This document shows, in pieces, positions 47,346 to 55,609 of a stretch of 64,000 nucleotides of DNA (position 1 is its first letter; each line of letters begins with the position of its first letter). The position numbers and the translations under genes were made by a program. Under the pieces are notes generated by a model. That model was not told the origin of the DNA. It searched no databases and saw only the letters and a list, made by a program, of their open reading frames with translations. Origin of the DNA: Marinobacter halotolerans. Its GTDB lineage: Bacteria > Pseudomonadota > Gammaproteobacteria > Pseudomonadales > Oleiphilaceae. The stretch is from positions 806,001-870,000 of the forward strand of contig NZ_VMHP01000001.1 of the NCBI RefSeq assembly GCF_008795985.1, given 5' to 3'.

Positions 47346-48810
47346 GCGCTACTTCCACCGTGTCATGGTTGTGTTGTTTGTACTCGAGCGAGCGATACTC
47401 CTGGCAGAATTTCAGCGCCGGGACGCCCTTACCCGGATTCAGTATGCCATTGGGGTCGAACGCGGCTTTCAGGTCGTGGAACTGCTGCAGTTCCTCGTCG
47501 TTGAACTGCACCGCCATCTGGCGGATTTTTTCCACGCCCACGCCATGTTCGCCGGTGATGCAGCCGCCCACCTCCACACAGAGGTTGAGGATGCTGCCGC
47601 CGAACGCCTCTGTGCGCTCGAATTCACCGGGCACGTTGGCATCAAACAGGATCAGCGGATGCAGGTTGCCGTCGCCGGCGTGGAATACGTTGGCCACCCG
47701 AAGTCCGAACTTCTCGGACATTTTTTCCATTTCCAGCAGCACATGGGCCAGCTGGCGGCGCGGGATGGTGCCGTCCATGCAGTAGTAGTCCGGCGAGATT
47801 CGGCCGACCGCCGGGAAAGCGGATTTACGGCCTTTCCACAGCAGCGCCCGTTCTTCTTCACTCCGGGAAGTTCTCACCGAGGTGGCACCCAGCTTTTTGA
47901 AAACCGTTTCAGCCAGCTCGATGTGTTCCTGAACCTCTTCTTCTGTGCCGTCCACTTCACATAGCAGCAGGGCTTTGGCGTCTCGCGGATAGCCCGCCTG
48001 GGCAAAATCATCCGCCGCCACAATGGCATAGCCGTCCATCATTTCCAGGCCACCGGGGATGATGCCGGCGGAGATGATGCCGCCAACGGCATCGCCGGCT
48101 TTCTGAACGCTGTCGAAACCGGCCATCACCACCCGGGCGATTTCAGGCTTGGGCAGTAGCTTCACCTTCACTTCGGTGACGATGCCCAGCAGGCCTTCAG
48201 AGCCGGTCATCAGTGCCAGCAGATCCATGCCACAGGCGTCCAGAGCATCGTTACCGACCACTACCCGCTCACCTTCAGCAGTAACCATTTCCACGCTGAG
48301 GATGTTGTGAACCGTAAGGCCGTACTTCAGGCAATGCACACCACCGGAGTTCTCCGCCACGTTGCCACCGATGGTGCAGGCAATCTGGGAGGATGGATCA
48401 GGCCCGTAATAGAGGTTGTGCTGCGCCGCTTCCTCACTGATGGCAAGGTTGCGAACACCGGGCTGAAGCCTTGCGGTGCGGGCCAGCGGATCAATCTCCA
48501 GAATGCGATTGAACTTGGCCAGCGACAGCACCACGCCTTCCTTGTGAGGCATGGCGCCGGCACTCAGGCCGGTACCGGCGCCACGAGCGACCACCGGCAC
48601 ACTGTGTTCATTGCATATGCGCATCACCCTCTGGACCTGGGCCGGGGTTTCCGGCAGCACGACCAGCAGCGGCATCTCGCAGTACATCGACATGCCGTCG
48701 CATTCGTAGGGCTTCATGGTCTCGTTGTCGGTGATCACGAAGTCCGGGTCAATAAAGGCCCGGAATTTCTCCGCCAGTTCCGCTTTACTGATGGTTGGCC
48801 TGGTTGTCAT
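47338..48810 (-). CDS. glcD: glycolate oxidase catalytic subunit GlcD
   Basis: A 490-residue FAD-linked oxidase. PVVARGAGTGLSAGAMP and GPDPSSQIACTIGGNVAENSGG form the FAD site, and the C-terminal GGCITGEHGVGVEK is the lactate/glycolate oxidase signature. It oxidises 2-hydroxy acids such as glycolate. I start at the ATG 48810 (MTTRPTISKAELAEKF), with GAGG five bases upstream, not at an upstream ATG (48849) that would reach almost to glcG. It follows glcG and overlaps glcE. Confidence 0.95.
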   Translation of the reverse strand: MTTRPTISKAELAEKFRAFIDPDFVITDNETMKPYECDGMSMYCEMPLLVVLPETPAQVQRVMRICNEHSVPVVARGAGTGLSAGAMPHKEGVVLSLAKFNRILEIDPLARTARLQPGVRNLAISEEAAQHNLYYGPDPSSQIACTIGGNVAENSGGVHCLKYGLTVHNILSVEMVTAEGERVVVGNDALDACGMDLLALMTGSEGLLGIVTEVKVKLLPKPEIARVVMAGFDSVQKAGDAVGGIISAGIIPGGLEMMDGYAIVAADDFAQAGYPRDAKALLLCEVDGTEEEVQEHIELAETVFKKLGATSVRTSRSEEERALLWKGRKSAFPAVGRISPDYYCMDGTIPRRQLAHVLLEMEKMSEKFGLRVANVFHAGDGNLHPLILFDANVPGEFERTEAFGGSILNLCVEVGGCITGEHGVGVEKIRQMAVQFNDEELQQFHDLKAAFDPNGILNPGKGVPALKFCQEYRSLEYKQHNHDTVEVAHG

Positions 48811-48860
48811 AGCCGCCTCTGCTGGGGAATTTGCCTCACTCAGAACCACTGAGACAGCAA

Positions 48861-49286
48861 CTAACCCCGTTTAGTTTCAAAGTGATCCAGCCCAGCCTGG
48901 GCACAGTCCATGTCCTGCTGGGGTGTGCCGGAGCTGAGACCGATACCGCCCACCACTTCACCGTCGACGATGACCGGCAGGCCGCCTCCTACGGAACTGA
49001 TACGCCCACCCACCTCGGTGTGGATGCCGAAGGCAAGCTTGCCCGGCACGTTTACCGCGTTGTAGTCGTGGGTGGCCTTTTTCGCCGCCGAGGCGGTGAA
49101 CGACTTGTCCTGGGCAATAGTCACGCTGGTGATCTTGCCGCCGTCCATCCGCTCGAACGCGATCAGGTTGCCGGATTCATCGGTAATGGCGATGCACATA
49201 GGCACGCCGATTTCGCGGGCCTTTGCAGCCGCACCTTCGATCAGAATTTTCGCGTCGGCCAGATCCAGCCGGTTTATCGTCAACAT
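48861..49286 (-). CDS. glcG: GlcG/HbpS family heme-binding-type protein
   Basis: A 141-residue GlcG/HbpS protein: LADAKILIEGAAAKAREIGVPMCIAITDESGNLIAFERMDGG, then TASAAKKAT and VGGGLPVIVDGEVVGGIGLSSGTPQQDMDCAQAGL, standard for the family (PduO-C/HbpS fold). Relatives in E. coli lie in the glc operon; Streptomyces HbpS binds heme. Its role in glycolate use is not known. It sits between dctM and glcD. Confidence 0.9.
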   Translation of the reverse strand: MLTINRLDLADAKILIEGAAAKAREIGVPMCIAITDESGNLIAFERMDGGKITSVTIAQDKSFTASAAKKATHDYNAVNVPGKLAFGIHTEVGGRISSVGGGLPVIVDGEVVGGIGLSSGTPQQDMDCAQAGLDHFETKRG

Positions 49287-49302
49287 TGGTTATTTCTCCT
49301 AT

Positions 49303-50853
49303 TTATTGGCCGTAAACCAGGTTCGGAAGCCAGGTAACGGCACTTGGAATGAGTACGCAGATAAACAGCCCGAATGCCTGAATAAGCAGGAACACCAGCG
49401 AGGACTTGAAAATCGTGCCCATGGTGATGTCCGGCGGACAGACGCCGCGAATGTAAAACAACGCGTATCCGAAGGGCGGACTGAGAAACGACATCTGCAT
49501 ATTCACCAGATAAAGCACACCGAACCAGAGCACCACGTCCTCACCCGCAACACCCGGGAAGCCCAGCAAGCCGGGGAATTCAAGCGCTTCTACAATCGGG
49601 ATGAAAATCGGCACCGCCAGCAACAGGATGCCCACCCAGTCGAGGAACATGCCCAGCACCACCAGAAGCACCATCAACAGCAGCAGAACCGCATAGGGAG
49701 ACAGGCCGATGCCCAGAATAGTCTCAGTGATGAAGTCCTGGCCGCCCTGCAGGATATAGAATCCTACGAAGACGGACGCACCGAACATGATCCACAGCAC
49801 CATGGCTGACGCCTTGGCCGTGGTGACCGACGCATCCCGCAGCGTGGCAATGGTAAAGACCTTGTGCTTCATCGCAACCAGGATGGCGCCAAAGGAGCCT
49901 ATACCGGCCGCTTCAACCGGCGTGGCAACGCCACCGAACAGCAGCCCCAACACCAGGAACACCAGCACCAGTGGTGCAATCAGGTCTTTCAGCAGCAGCA
50001 TTTTTTCTTTGAAGCCGATTCGCTCTTCTTCCGGCACCGGCGGCCCCAGCTTGGGGTTCAGCCAGGAACGGAAACCCACGTAAAATACGTAGAGACTGGA
50101 CAGGATAAGACCGGGAATAACCGACCCGAGGTACAACTCGCCCACTGACTGCTGGGCGACCACCGCGTAGAGAATGGCCAGGATGGACGGCGGAATCAGA
50201 ATGCCCAGGGTACCGCCTGCCATGATCGACCCCAGGGCAATTTTCTGGTCATACCCCCGTTTCAGCATCGCCGGCAGGGCGATAATGCCCATGGTGACAA
50301 CAGCGGCGCCGATAACGCCAACCATGGCCGCAAGAATGGTGGAGGCAATGATAGTGGCAATCGCCAGGCCGCCGCCGAGGCCGCCCATCCACTTGTAGAC
50401 CACGTTGAACATCTCTTCGATCAACCCGGCCCGTTCGAGCATGGAGGCCATGAAGATGAACAGCGGTATCGCCGCCAGATCCGAGTTGGTCATCATCGGG
50501 AAGATCCGGCTGGGAATGATGTTCAGCATCAGCGAATCGCCCACCAGATAGATGAACATGACGCCCAGGCCACCGGTTACGAACGCCAGAGGCAGCCCCA
50601 TCATCAGCAACACGGCCAGAGAGCCGAACATGATGTAGGTGAGCGGACCTATTTTTACGTCGGACAGGGAACCCGAGAATTTGAACAGAAATTTTTCGTC
50701 GCTGAACGGGTCGTAAAACAGGATGTTGATGACTTCCACCAGCATCACAAAGGCAAGGGCCACCGTGGCAATAATCATCAGCCAGGTGCCGAGCTTGCCG
50801 ATCAGGGGATTGCCGGGGCTGGAATTGGAGTTGGTCATGGAATCTGAGCTCAT
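49303..50853 (-). CDS. dctM: TRAP transporter large permease (DctM family)
   Basis: A 516-residue membrane protein with about 13 helices. GPLTYIMFGSLAVLLMMGLPLAFVTGGLGV and GGTLGILIPPSILAILYAVVAQQSVGELYLGSVIPG are DctM signatures. It is longer than the usual DctM (about 430) through an N-terminal extra helix and a loop, as in the subgroup annotated for mannitol/chloroaromatic or 2-oxo/hydroxy acids. It imports the solute with sodium. It overlaps dctQ as ATGA. Confidence 0.92.
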   Translation of the reverse strand: MSSDSMTNSNSSPGNPLIGKLGTWLMIIATVALAFVMLVEVINILFYDPFSDEKFLFKFSGSLSDVKIGPLTYIMFGSLAVLLMMGLPLAFVTGGLGVMFIYLVGDSLMLNIIPSRIFPMMTNSDLAAIPLFIFMASMLERAGLIEEMFNVVYKWMGGLGGGLAIATIIASTILAAMVGVIGAAVVTMGIIALPAMLKRGYDQKIALGSIMAGGTLGILIPPSILAILYAVVAQQSVGELYLGSVIPGLILSSLYVFYVGFRSWLNPKLGPPVPEEERIGFKEKMLLLKDLIAPLVLVFLVLGLLFGGVATPVEAAGIGSFGAILVAMKHKVFTIATLRDASVTTAKASAMVLWIMFGASVFVGFYILQGGQDFITETILGIGLSPYAVLLLLMVLLVVLGMFLDWVGILLLAVPIFIPIVEALEFPGLLGFPGVAGEDVVLWFGVLYLVNMQMSFLSPPFGYALFYIRGVCPPDITMGTIFKSSLVFLLIQAFGLFICVLIPSAVTWLPNLVYGQ

Positions 50854-51563
50854 GCGTGTTGCTCCCGGCCGAGTTTAATGAAGATCGCGATGTCCTTGAT
50901 CAGCTTCGACAGACCCGCCAGGAACAGCAGCAGGGCTCCGAACAGCATCACGCCTTTCACCGGCCAGTACTGTATCCCCCAGGTTTCAACGGTCCGCTCA
51001 TCCATCGAGTAGGAGTTCTGGAAGAAGGTCCAGGAGGTAATCATTAGCGCGATGGCGAACATAAAGAAGAACATGGACGTGAAGATATCCATGCCCACAC
51101 GACCGCGCGTCGGCAAGAAGTTGTAGACCACGTCCACCCGTACATGGGCGCCGTGGAGCAGCGCAAACGCGCCGGCCAGAAGGTATTGCATACCGAATAG
51201 CAGAAAGCTGGCCTCGTGTACCCAGATGGTGGGCTGGTTGAATGCGTAGCGCATGACCACTTCGAAGAAGTAGAAAACCACCGCGTTCACGGTCCAGAAA
51301 GAAATAAATACACCGGATTTTTCACTGATCCAGTCCACCGCTCTGGTGAACCAGTTGTTCACATCGCTGTAATCAACACTTTTTTTCAGTTCTGCTTCAA
51401 TTTGCTGAAGCTTTTCGTTGGCCTCGGCATTCTTGTCGACAGCTTCCACACCACGCTGGGCATACCAGCGGTCCAGTGCCATCATGATCAGCGGCATAAC
51501 CGCCAGCCAGCCCCAATAGAACCAATGAGGCATTACAAAGCCGAACGCACTCAAATCAGACAT
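50850..51563 (-). CDS. dctQ: TRAP transporter small permease (DctQ family, extended)
   Basis: A 237-residue DctQ. The core four helices contain FFEVVMRYAFNQPTIWVHEASFLLFGMQYLLAGAFALLHGAHVRVDVVY, the usual pattern, preceded by an extra helix and a short polar coiled-coil segment (residues about 40-70). It partners DctM. It begins 98 bases downstream of the dctP stop, behind a long hairpin at 51588-51633, and overlaps dctM by four bases. Confidence 0.9.
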   Translation of the reverse strand: MSDLSAFGFVMPHWFYWGWLAVMPLIMMALDRWYAQRGVEAVDKNAEANEKLQQIEAELKKSVDYSDVNNWFTRAVDWISEKSGVFISFWTVNAVVFYFFEVVMRYAFNQPTIWVHEASFLLFGMQYLLAGAFALLHGAHVRVDVVYNFLPTRGRVGMDIFTSMFFFMFAIALMITSWTFFQNSYSMDERTVETWGIQYWPVKGVMLFGALLLFLAGLSKLIKDIAIFIKLGREQHA

Positions 51564-51587
51564 GTTGTTGTCACCTTAATCACAGAG

Positions 51588-51633
51588 CGGGGAAGGAGGA
51601 GTGCCCACTTACTGCACTCCCTACCCTTCCCCG
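51588..51633 (-). promoter_or_regulatory. intercistronic hairpin between dctP and dctQ
   Basis: GGAGTGC (51598-51604) pairs with GCACTCC (51614-51620), and CGGGGAAGG (51588-51596) pairs with CCTTCCCCG (51625-51633), giving an interrupted 16-bp stem with a small bulge and a 9-base loop. It is placed to protect the dctP mRNA or reduce dctQM expression, matching the higher amounts of binding protein needed. Confidence 0.6.
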
Positions 51634-51661
51634 TGATCAGTTTTGTTATGGTTTTACAGGC

Positions 51662-52795
51662 TTACATGCCTTTGGCAGCCTTGAGATCTTCCTCGGTGAT
51701 GTAGCCCATGGTCGGGTTCATCATGTACTCAATCTGAATATCCAGAATCGCTTTGGCATCGTCATCCTTGCTGGCCCAGTTGAACCAGATCGGGATGGCC
51801 GCGCGACGGAACTTCTCAAGGTCGTCCTGGCCAAGGCGCGTGACCGTGTCACCCTCTGCCACGAACTTCTTCATCGCTTCGATGTTGCGCTTCTGAATGG
51901 TCAGATAGTGCTTCTGCGAGTAGTTGCGCACTTCATCTTCAACCAGTTGCTGCAGCTCCGGATCCAGCGCATTCCACGCGCGCAGGTTTACGGTGAGGTC
52001 CATCAGGTCCACCGGCTGGTAGACAGACATCACACCTGGAGGCCCGAACATGATGTAGTCGGTCACCTGGGAGAAGCCCAACTCGTAGTTCACCGCAGGG
52101 CCCACATAGTCAGCCGCGTCAATCGTGCCTTTCTCCAGAGCCGGGAAAATATCCGAGCCCGGCAGGCTGACGGTCGATACACCAAACTGCTGGAACACCT
52201 CGGCCACCATACCGCCGGGTACCCGCATCTTCATGCCTTTGAGGTCTTCCAGGCTGTTGACCGGCCGCTTGGAGTGAATGATGTTGGCATCGTGCTGAAT
52301 CGGACCAACGTAGAACAGGCCGTACTTCTTATAGATTTCACGGGTTTTTTCCAGCATGCCCATGGAATAGAACATGATGTCCCAGTGGTGGGGCTGATCC
52401 GGACCGGCCGGGTAGGAAGACAGGAAAACCGTCGCGGGAATCTTGCCAGACCAGTAGAGGGTAAACGGGTTCATGCCCTGCAACACCCCATTACGCACCG
52501 CTTCGAACAGACCGTTGTTGTCTGCAGCCACCGATTTGGCCGGATAAGGCTTGATGATCAGCTCGCCGCCAGATTTCTCCTCCATGCTGTTGGCCCATTC
52601 TTCGAACAGGTCATAGCCTACGGTGCCCGCGTCCCAGACAGACTGAATCTTCCAGGTCGTGGCTGCCTGAGCCTGAAAGGACGCCAGCAGGCCGATACTG
52701 ACAAAGGCAGCGGCAACAGCCAATGACTTCAGCCGCCCCCGTTTCGGCGCTGCGCGCTCAACCATCGTTTGTTCGGATTTATTGTTAGTGATCAT
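51662..52795 (-). CDS. dctP: TRAP transporter substrate-binding protein (DctP family)
   Basis: A 377-residue periplasmic receptor. A basic N-terminus and signal peptide (LKSLAVAAAFVSIGLLASFQAQAA) precede TTWKIQSVWDAGTVGYDLFEEWANSME, GMKMRVPGGMVAEVFQQFGVSTVSLPGSDIFPALEKGTIDAADYVGPAVN, the DctP core with the conserved arginine (MRVPGG) that clamps the carboxylate. This subgroup includes receptors for 2-oxo and 2-hydroxy acids (lactate, pyruvate). Linked glcDEF suggest glycolate or lactate. ATG at 52795 has GGAG eight bases upstream. First gene of the operon. Confidence 0.9.
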   Translation of the reverse strand: MITNNKSEQTMVERAAPKRGRLKSLAVAAAFVSIGLLASFQAQAATTWKIQSVWDAGTVGYDLFEEWANSMEEKSGGELIIKPYPAKSVAADNNGLFEAVRNGVLQGMNPFTLYWSGKIPATVFLSSYPAGPDQPHHWDIMFYSMGMLEKTREIYKKYGLFYVGPIQHDANIIHSKRPVNSLEDLKGMKMRVPGGMVAEVFQQFGVSTVSLPGSDIFPALEKGTIDAADYVGPAVNYELGFSQVTDYIMFGPPGVMSVYQPVDLMDLTVNLRAWNALDPELQQLVEDEVRNYSQKHYLTIQKRNIEAMKKFVAEGDTVTRLGQDDLEKFRRAAIPIWFNWASKDDDAKAILDIQIEYMMNPTMGYITEEDLKAAKGM

Positions 52796-52839
52796 CGACA
52801 CATCTCCGTTGACATTGTTTTTATCTGCGTCAGGTAAAC

Positions 52840-52855
52840 GTCGGTAGCTACCGAC
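52840..52855. promoter_or_regulatory. 16-bp perfect palindrome in the dctP leader
   Basis: GTCGGTAGCTACCGAC, centred 52 bases before the dctP start. It differs from the two GntR-type operators nearby, so it may bind another regulator or form a leader hairpin. Confidence 0.35.
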
Positions 52856-52906
52856 ATTAACAACGATATTCGTCGGCGCCGGGGGTTTAGTCCAGAGGAT
52901 TAGTTG

Positions 52907-52919
52907 CTGGTCAGACCAG
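52907..52919. promoter_or_regulatory. operator 1 for the GntR/FCD regulator (dctP side)
   Basis: CTGGTCAGACCAG is a perfect palindrome of the TGGTC-N-GACCA type bound by FadR-subfamily GntR regulators (FadR, LldR, PdhR, GlcC-like). Its centre (52913) is 105 bases from operator 2. Confidence 0.65.
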
Positions 52920-53008
52920 TTTTACAATTACCTGTTAGACGAATCGCCTGAAATCGGCCATATTTAACGGATCAGAGACAAGTCGCAATTTCACAAAACG
53001 ATAAAAAG

Positions 53009-53027
53009 CCACTGGTCGGACCAGTGG
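53009..53027. promoter_or_regulatory. operator 2 for the GntR/FCD regulator (regulator side)
   Basis: CCACTGGTCGGACCAGTGG is a 19-bp perfect palindrome with the same core as operator 1. It ends 18 bases before the chosen regulator start codon, so binding here should block the regulator's own expression. Confidence 0.7.
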
Positions 53028-53045
53028 TGGATGTCAGGACCCAAA

Positions 53046-53819
53046 ATGGCAATAGTTCAGGAAATTTCCTTCAGACTTGAACAGCTTATACTGGATGGTG
53101 GCCTGGCCCCGGAACAGAAAATGCCATCAGAGCGTCAGTTGGCGACCCGCCTGGGCGTTTCCCGGTCGGTTATTCGCGAGGCTCTGCATGAATTGCAGGG
53201 CCGGGGAGTGATTGAAACCCGCCACGGTAAGGGCTCCTTTGTGTCGCGGATCGTATCGTCCCATGAAGAGGGGGATGAAGAGGGCCCCCTGCTACAGATG
53301 TTCGCCGGCCACCCTCGCACGCTTTACGACCTGCTGGAAGTCCGTGAGCAGCTGGAAGGTCAGGCGGCGTTTCTGGCGGCTACGCGGGCCACACCGCAAG
53401 ACCTGCACAAAATCACCAAGGCGTTCTCAATACTGGATCAGACCGACCCCCTTTCCAATGCCAGGCCCGACCACAACTTCCATCAGGCGATTGTGGAAGC
53501 GTCCCACAATCCGGTGCTGGTCCACGTACTGAACGGCCTGAAAAATCTGATGCTGATGACCGTGCAGGCATCGGTTGCCAACCTGAATCCCAGGGAATCC
53601 ATGCGGAACAAGATTACCAGCCAGCACCGCCGGATCTATCAGGCTGTGATGGCCAGAAAACCCGAAGCTGCCAAGCGCTTGGCGACAGCCCATGTGCGGT
53701 TCGTGAGCGACTCCATGAGAGAAATAGAACGCCAGGGCACCAAGATTATCCGAGTATCCATGGATCAGCCGCTTGCGGAGAACGACGAAACAGCCGCGGA
53801 ATCTCACAGCCATGCATAA
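53046..53819 (+). CDS. GntR/FadR (FCD) family regulator of the glycolate operon (GlcC/LldR-like)
   Basis: A 257-residue regulator: winged helix (about 1-70) with PSERQLATRLGVSRSVIREALHELQGRGVIETRHGKGSFV, then an all-helical FCD domain with likely metal-binding histidines (DHNFHQAIVEASHNP and ITSQHRRIYQAV). FCD members sense carboxylates. I use the ATG at 53046 because AGGA sits upstream; the ATG at 53031 follows operator 2 by only three bases. It is divergent from dctPQM-glcGDEF and so is the likely glycolate- or lactate-responsive switch. Note it is not close enough to E. coli GlcC to give that name firmly. Confidence 0.88.
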   Translation: MAIVQEISFRLEQLILDGGLAPEQKMPSERQLATRLGVSRSVIREALHELQGRGVIETRHGKGSFVSRIVSSHEEGDEEGPLLQMFAGHPRTLYDLLEVREQLEGQAAFLAATRATPQDLHKITKAFSILDQTDPLSNARPDHNFHQAIVEASHNPVLVHVLNGLKNLMLMTVQASVANLNPRESMRNKITSQHRRIYQAVMARKPEAAKRLATAHVRFVSDSMREIERQGTKIIRVSMDQPLAENDETAAESHSHA

Positions 53820-53927
53820 GCGGCAAAAGACTTGCATAGCTGGTGTTCTCATCCACAATGGGTCTTGATTTCATAAATCGCAATCCGTAAAACATTGGCC
53901 TTTCACAGACAGCCGCAGGAGCTCCCC

Positions 53928-54698
53928 ATGGCGGAATCAGCGCCTTTGATCTGCAGGGATATTCACAAGACCTTTGACCAGCTTGAAGTGCTCAAAGGCA
54001 TTTCACTGGAAACCCGAAAGGGTGACGTTGTCTCGCTGATCGGAAGTTCCGGTTCTGGCAAGAGCACGTTTCTGCGCTGCATCAATATGCTCGAGACCCC
54101 CACGTCAGGCGACATTATTGTGCACGGTGACCCGATCCGGTTCACCAACAACCGCAAGGGCGAGCGCATTCCGGCAGACAACAAGCAGGTGGAACTGATT
54201 CGCGCCAAGCTTTCCATGGTGTTTCAGGGGTTCAACCTGTGGTCACACATGACCGTTCTGGAAAACATTACCGAAGCACCGATTCATGTTCTGGGCGTAC
54301 CGAAAAAAGAAGCCATTGAGCGGGCGGAAGCCTATCTCAACAAGGTCGGCATCTATGAACGCAAGGACTACTACCCGGCGCAGATGTCGGGCGGACAGCA
54401 GCAGCGGGCAGCCATTGCCCGGGCACTGGCCATGGAGCCGGAAGTCATGCTGTTCGACGAACCTACTTCAGCTCTTGACCCCGAGCTGGTAGGCGAGGTT
54501 CTGCGGGTTATGCAGAATCTTGCAGAAGAGGGGCGCACCATGATCGTGGTGACCCATGAAATGGGTTTTGCAAGGGATGTGTCGTCTCAGGTCCTGTTCT
54601 TGCATCAGGGAGTGATTGAGGAGCAAGGCACGCCGGATAAGGTCTTCGACAATCCGGACTCAGAACGGATGAAGCAGTTTCTCGCTCCCAAGTTCTGA
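53928..54698 (+). CDS. basic amino acid ABC transporter ATP-binding protein (HisP/AotP-like)
   Basis: A 256-residue ATPase: Walker [28 protein letters not shown] (Q-loop), signature [19 protein letters not shown] and Walker [15 protein letters not shown]. The polar-amino-acid class has the [17 protein letters not shown] insertion seen here, typical of HisP/AotP. GGAG is six bases before the ATG at 53928. It heads a four-gene importer unit, ending with astE. Confidence 0.92.
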   Translation: MAESAPLICRDIHKTFDQLEVLKGISLETRKGDVVSLIGSSGSGKSTFLRCINMLETPTSGDIIVHGDPIRFTNNRKGERIPADNKQVELIRAKLSMVFQGFNLWSHMTVLENITEAPIHVLGVPKKEAIERAEAYLNKVGIYERKDYYPAQMSGGQQQRAAIARALAMEPEVMLFDEPTSALDPELVGEVLRVMQNLAEEGRTMIVVTHEMGFARDVSSQVLFLHQGVIEEQGTPDKVFDNPDSERMKQFLAPKF

Positions 54699-54796
54699 TC
54701 TGCAGTGCTATCTTGAAAGCAGACAGCGAAAAGCAATAAGGCAGACTACTGTCGATAATAAAGCCCACAAGGCAATAACGATTGGAGAAGTGACTC

Positions 54797-55558
54797 ATGA
54801 GAAAAATGATTTTTGCAGCAGGTGTTGCCCTGGCAGCACTTACCATGATGACAGGCGCTGCCCAGGCCCAGGAACAGAATCTTCGCATCGCCTTTGATGT
54901 GCCCTACGCGCCTTTTGAATACAAAGACGAAAATGGCAACCTGACCGGCTTTGAAGTGGAACTGGCCGAAGCCATGTGCAAGGAAATGGATGCCAACTGC
55001 GAGTTTGTTATCCAGGCGTGGGACGGCATGATTCCCGGCCTTCTGGCACGGAAGTTCGACCTGATCATGTCTTCCATGTCCATAACTCCGGAACGCGCCG
55101 AGCGAGTTCTGTTTTCAGAGCCCTACTACAACACCCCTGGCGGCTGGTTCGCCCGTGAAGGCTTCGACACCGACGTGACCAATATGGACGCGATGGAAGG
55201 CAAAGTTGTGGGCGTTCAGCGCGGCACCACCATGGACACCTACGTCACCGAAAACATGGGCGGCGTCGTTACCATCAAGCGTTACACCACCGCCGACGAC
55301 ATGGTTCTGGACCTGGAAGGCGAGCGTCTAGACGTTGTGTTTGTAGACTACCCGGTGGGTGAGCAGACCATCCTGTCGAAGGAAGGTTTTATTGAAGTCG
55401 GCGAGCCGGTCAAACTTGGCGAAGGTGTTGGTGTTGCCATGCGCAAGCGCGACAAAGAGCTGGCCGAGGAAGTGAATGCCGCGCTCCGGACTCTGAAAGA
55501 CAATGGCACTTACGATGCCATCATGAACGAATACTTCAACTACGACATCAAGATGTAA
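54797..55558 (+). CDS. basic amino acid ABC transporter periplasmic binding protein (HisJ/ArgT/AotJ-like)
   Basis: A 253-residue receptor with a signal peptide (MIFAAGVALAALTMMTGAAQAQ). LRIAFDVPYAPFEYKDENGNLTGFEVELAEAMCKEM, WDGMIPGLLARKFDLIMSSMSITPERAE (with the D/R ligand residues), and the disulfide-forming CKEMDANCEF pair are hallmarks of lysine/arginine/ornithine/histidine-binding proteins. GGAG precedes the ATG. A strong hairpin follows its stop. Confidence 0.92.
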   Translation: MRKMIFAAGVALAALTMMTGAAQAQEQNLRIAFDVPYAPFEYKDENGNLTGFEVELAEAMCKEMDANCEFVIQAWDGMIPGLLARKFDLIMSSMSITPERAERVLFSEPYYNTPGGWFAREGFDTDVTNMDAMEGKVVGVQRGTTMDTYVTENMGGVVTIKRYTTADDMVLDLEGERLDVVFVDYPVGEQTILSKEGFIEVGEPVKLGEGVGVAMRKRDKELAEEVNAALRTLKDNGTYDAIMNEYFNYDIKM

Positions 55559-55566
55559 ATCAGGCC

Positions 55567-55591
55567 TGGGGTGGCCATTCTGGCCACCCCA
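55567..55591 (+). promoter_or_regulatory. intercistronic hairpin after the binding-protein gene
   Basis: GGGGTGGCC (55568-55576) pairs perfectly with GGCCACCCC (55582-55590), extended by T55567-A55591; loop ATTCT. It lies 9 bases after the binding-protein stop and 19 before the permease ATG. With no T tract it is probably an mRNA-stabilising or attenuating element. Confidence 0.6.
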
Positions 55592-55609
55592 ACCGACCGG
55601 ACCCTTTTC

